Assembly (NCBI GenBank): GCA_964564785.1
Contig: CAZMCT010000102.1
Coordinates: 1 to 14,968 of the forward strand
DNA: 14,968 bases
Reading direction: 5' to 3'
Origin: CAZMCT01 sp964564785
GTDB lineage: Bacteria > Planctomycetota > Phycisphaerae > UBA1845 > Fen-1342
Shown: in pieces, positions 13,738 through 14,968 of the stretch
Position numbering within the stretch: the first letter of the stretch is position 1
Layout: the number at the start of each line of letters is the position of its first letter
Made by a program: the position numbers and the translations under genes
The notes under the pieces: generated by a model
What the model was told of the DNA's origin: nothing
The model's database searches: none
The model's input: the letters and a program-made list of their open reading frames with translations, nothing else

Positions 13738-14811
13738 ATGAGCGACGAAGAACGCAAAGCGGCGGGCGGCGAAGACGGCGGCCACGGCGGCCATAAGAGC
13801 CACGCGGGCGGCCACAAGAGCCACGGCCCGCCGCACGGCGGCCACGGTGACGAGGAGCACGCCGGAGCTCCCGAGTGGCTGATCTCGTTCGCCGACAACG
13901 TCACGCTGATGATGGGGTTTTTCGTCATCCTCCTCTCGCTCAATCTTCGTCCGCCCGACTCGGCCAACGGGTCCGGGGCCGGCGGCGTCCCGAGTCCGGA
14001 AACGCTCGACTGGGCTCTGGCCGTCCGCGAGGCCTTCAACAACCCCGTCGACATCAATTCCACGGACCCCCGCGATGCCCTTCTTGTCCAGCGGCTGCTG
14101 GTCCGCTCCGGCAAGGGCCCCGCGCTCGAACCCGGACCGCGCGGCCGCAATGAGCGCACGCACTCGATCCGGCCGACCGACTACTACGGTCAGGGCGGCG
14201 TTGTCCCATTCGTCGCCAACAGCGCCGAGCTGGCCAGCGATACGACCGCCACGGCCCGCGAAATCGCCAAGCACTTGCGGGGCTTCACGGCCGTGATCGA
14301 AGTCCGGGGGCACGCGAGCGCAAGCGAGGCGCACGCGGGCAACGGGATGTTGCTGTCGTACCAGCGGGCGGCGGCCGTGGCCGAGGTGCTCGCGGGCGAG
14401 GGAATCGAGTGGCGGCGGCTGCGGCTGATTGCGTGCGGGGCAGGCGAGCCGCTGGTCTCGCCGGCCTACGATGCCGCCCAGGAGCAGCTCAACCGCCGGG
14501 TCGAGGTCATCGTCACGCACGAGGGCGCGGGAAGCGAGGAGACGAAGAACGCCGAGAGCACGGAGGACGCGGACGCGGGGACCGCCGAAGGCGCCGAGAA
14601 CGCGGAAGACGCGACGGACGCAAGGGACGCAGAGGACACGACGAGCATGACGGGCGGGGAGGGCGGCACGGCCGAACCCGAGCCCGGAGCGGAAGCGCCG
14701 GGTCCATCCGAGCCCAAAGTGCCACCCAGCGAGTCAGGACGCGAAGCGCCAGCGGGCGTTCCTCCGTCCGAGCCCGAAGCGCCAACGAGGGACAACGGCG
14801 CAACCAGCTAA
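13738..14811 (+). CDS. motB: MotB-like stator protein with OmpA domain, His-rich N-terminus and repeat-derived tail
   Basis: A 357-residue partner of MotA. The cytoplasmic N-terminus is His/Gly-rich (eight His between 16 and 41, with GGHKSH twice). The single TM (about 47-67) reads EWLISFADNVTLMMGFFVILL, with Asp53 in the place of the ion-binding Asp of MotB. A Pro/Ser-rich plug/linker follows, then an OmpA/MotB peptidoglycan-binding domain at about 156-260, with VVPFVANSAEL, EVRGHAS and LNRRVEVIVT. The remaining 97 residues are low-complexity: first acidic (NAESTEDADAG, AEGAENAEDATDARDAED), then Pro/Glu/Ser-rich. MotB proteins usually end shortly after the OmpA domain, and this tail mirrors repeated DNA words. 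The start at ATG 13738 has only a weak GGCGGG upstream. It lies 115 bases after motA. Confidence 0.88.
   Translation: MSDEERKAAGGEDGGHGGHKSHAGGHKSHGPPHGGHGDEEHAGAPEWLISFADNVTLMMGFFVILLSLNLRPPDSANGSGAGGVPSPETLDWALAVREAFNNPVDINSTDPRDALLVQRLLVRSGKGPALEPGPRGRNERTHSIRPTDYYGQGGVVPFVANSAELASDTTATAREIAKHLRGFTAVIEVRGHASASEAHAGNGMLLSYQRAAAVAEVLAGEGIEWRRLRLIACGAGEPLVSPAYDAAQEQLNRRVEVIVTHEGAGSEETKNAESTEDADAGTAEGAENAEDATDARDAEDTTSMTGGEGGTAEPEPGAEAPGPSEPKVPPSESGREAPAGVPPSEPEAPTRDNGATS
14545..14792 (+). repeat. Repeat-derived coding segment in the MotB tail
   Basis: 14545-14641 is built from reiterated GAGGACGCGGAC-like words that encode Glu/Asp/Ala. 14709-14791 holds three imperfect copies of a CGAGCCCGAAGCGCCAACGAG-like word (14709-14733, about 14738-14757, 14769-14791). 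The second type resembles short repeats that I recall from between genes of planctomycete genomes; that comparison is from memory. Confidence 0.5.
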
Positions 14812-14820
14812 GTAGACAGG

Positions 14821-14839
14821 CACTGCCGATACGGCAGTG
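14821..14839. repeat. Perfect hairpin after motB
   Basis: CACTGCCG pairs with CGGCAGTG around ATA, ten bases after the motB stop. It could serve as a terminator stem, but no T-run follows. Its plan resembles the hairpin at 12563-12582. Confidence 0.65.
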
Positions 14840-14882
14840 GCACTCGGCACACGTGGCCGGGGCCCGTCGGAACGCGCAGCGC

Positions 14883-14905
14883 CCTCCGCCCCGGCGGGGC
14901 GGAGG
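14883..14905. repeat. Perfect 10-bp inverted repeat
   Basis: CCTCCGCCCC pairs with GGGGCGGAGG around GGC. It is the longest perfect stem that I found in the window and lies in the gap after motB. Confidence 0.65.
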
Positions 14906-14926
14906 CGGTCGCGGCCGATGGCCCGG

Positions 14927-14968
14927 GTGGCACGGTCCAAGCATCGCGGGCGATGCGCCGGGCCGTGG
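14927..14968. repeat. Nested inverted repeat with GTGGCAC at the window edge
   Basis: GCATCGC (14941-14947) pairs with GCGATGC (14950-14956) around GG. Outside it CACGGTCC (14931-14938) pairs with GGGCCGTG (14960-14967) apart from one T-G pair. GTGGCAC begins the element at 14927, and GTGG reappears at its end, where the window stops. Confidence 0.6.

Overview
The window is very GC-rich and densely coded, and it looks like a chromosomal piece from a Planctomycetota bacterium, perhaps of the Phycisphaerae. This is inference from gene content, not from a marker gene. The pointers are: two zinc-ribbon membrane proteins with planctomycete-style CxxC motifs; an ECF sigma factor with a His/Cys-containing C-terminal extension; tandem DUF1080 (3-keto-disaccharide hydrolase-type) domains next to a Tat-exported sugar isomerase; a DUF2961/GH172 protein; and dispersed intergenic repeats of the GGAATGAC type.

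Layout. 1-520 (-): 5' part of a double zinc-ribbon, single-TM protein that runs off the window. 651-1403 (+): class I SAM methyltransferase. 1404-1741: no recognisable gene, between convergent ends. 1742-2632 (-): ECF sigma factor, and 2713-3096 (-): Fur-family regulator, probably one transcription unit with a possible operator at 3139-3167. 3297-6184 (-): a compact Holliday-junction operon, ruvC-ruvA-(zinc-ribbon membrane protein)-ruvB. 6422-8602 (+): exported PDZ/S41 C-terminal processing peptidase, divergent from ruvC. 8802-10154 (-) and 10313-11212 (-): tandem-DUF1080 protein and Tat-signal sugar isomerase/epimerase, divergent from 11394-12470 (+), a GH172 protein. 12471-12839: repeat-rich intergenic region. 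12840-13622 (+) and 13738-14811 (+): MotA-like and MotB-like stator pair. 14812-14968: a run of perfect inverted repeats.

How the genes work together. RuvA, RuvB and RuvC together form the branch-migration and resolution machine. The GH172, isomerase and DUF1080 genes look like a small glycan or keto-sugar utilisation locus, although their predicted compartments differ. MotA and MotB would form an ion-driven stator; the Asp in MotB and the charged loop residues in MotA are conserved, so it looks functional. The Fur/ECF pair is a plausible metal- or stress-responsive regulatory unit.

Novelty. I see no phage, CRISPR, transposase or clear defence island. The most unusual features are the long MotB tail that seems to be built from dispersed nucleotide repeats, the double DUF1080 protein, the membrane zinc-ribbon gene inside the ruv operon, the sigma factor with a zinc-finger-like tail, and the clustered GTGGCAC/hairpin elements between genes. 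None is proof of a new system.
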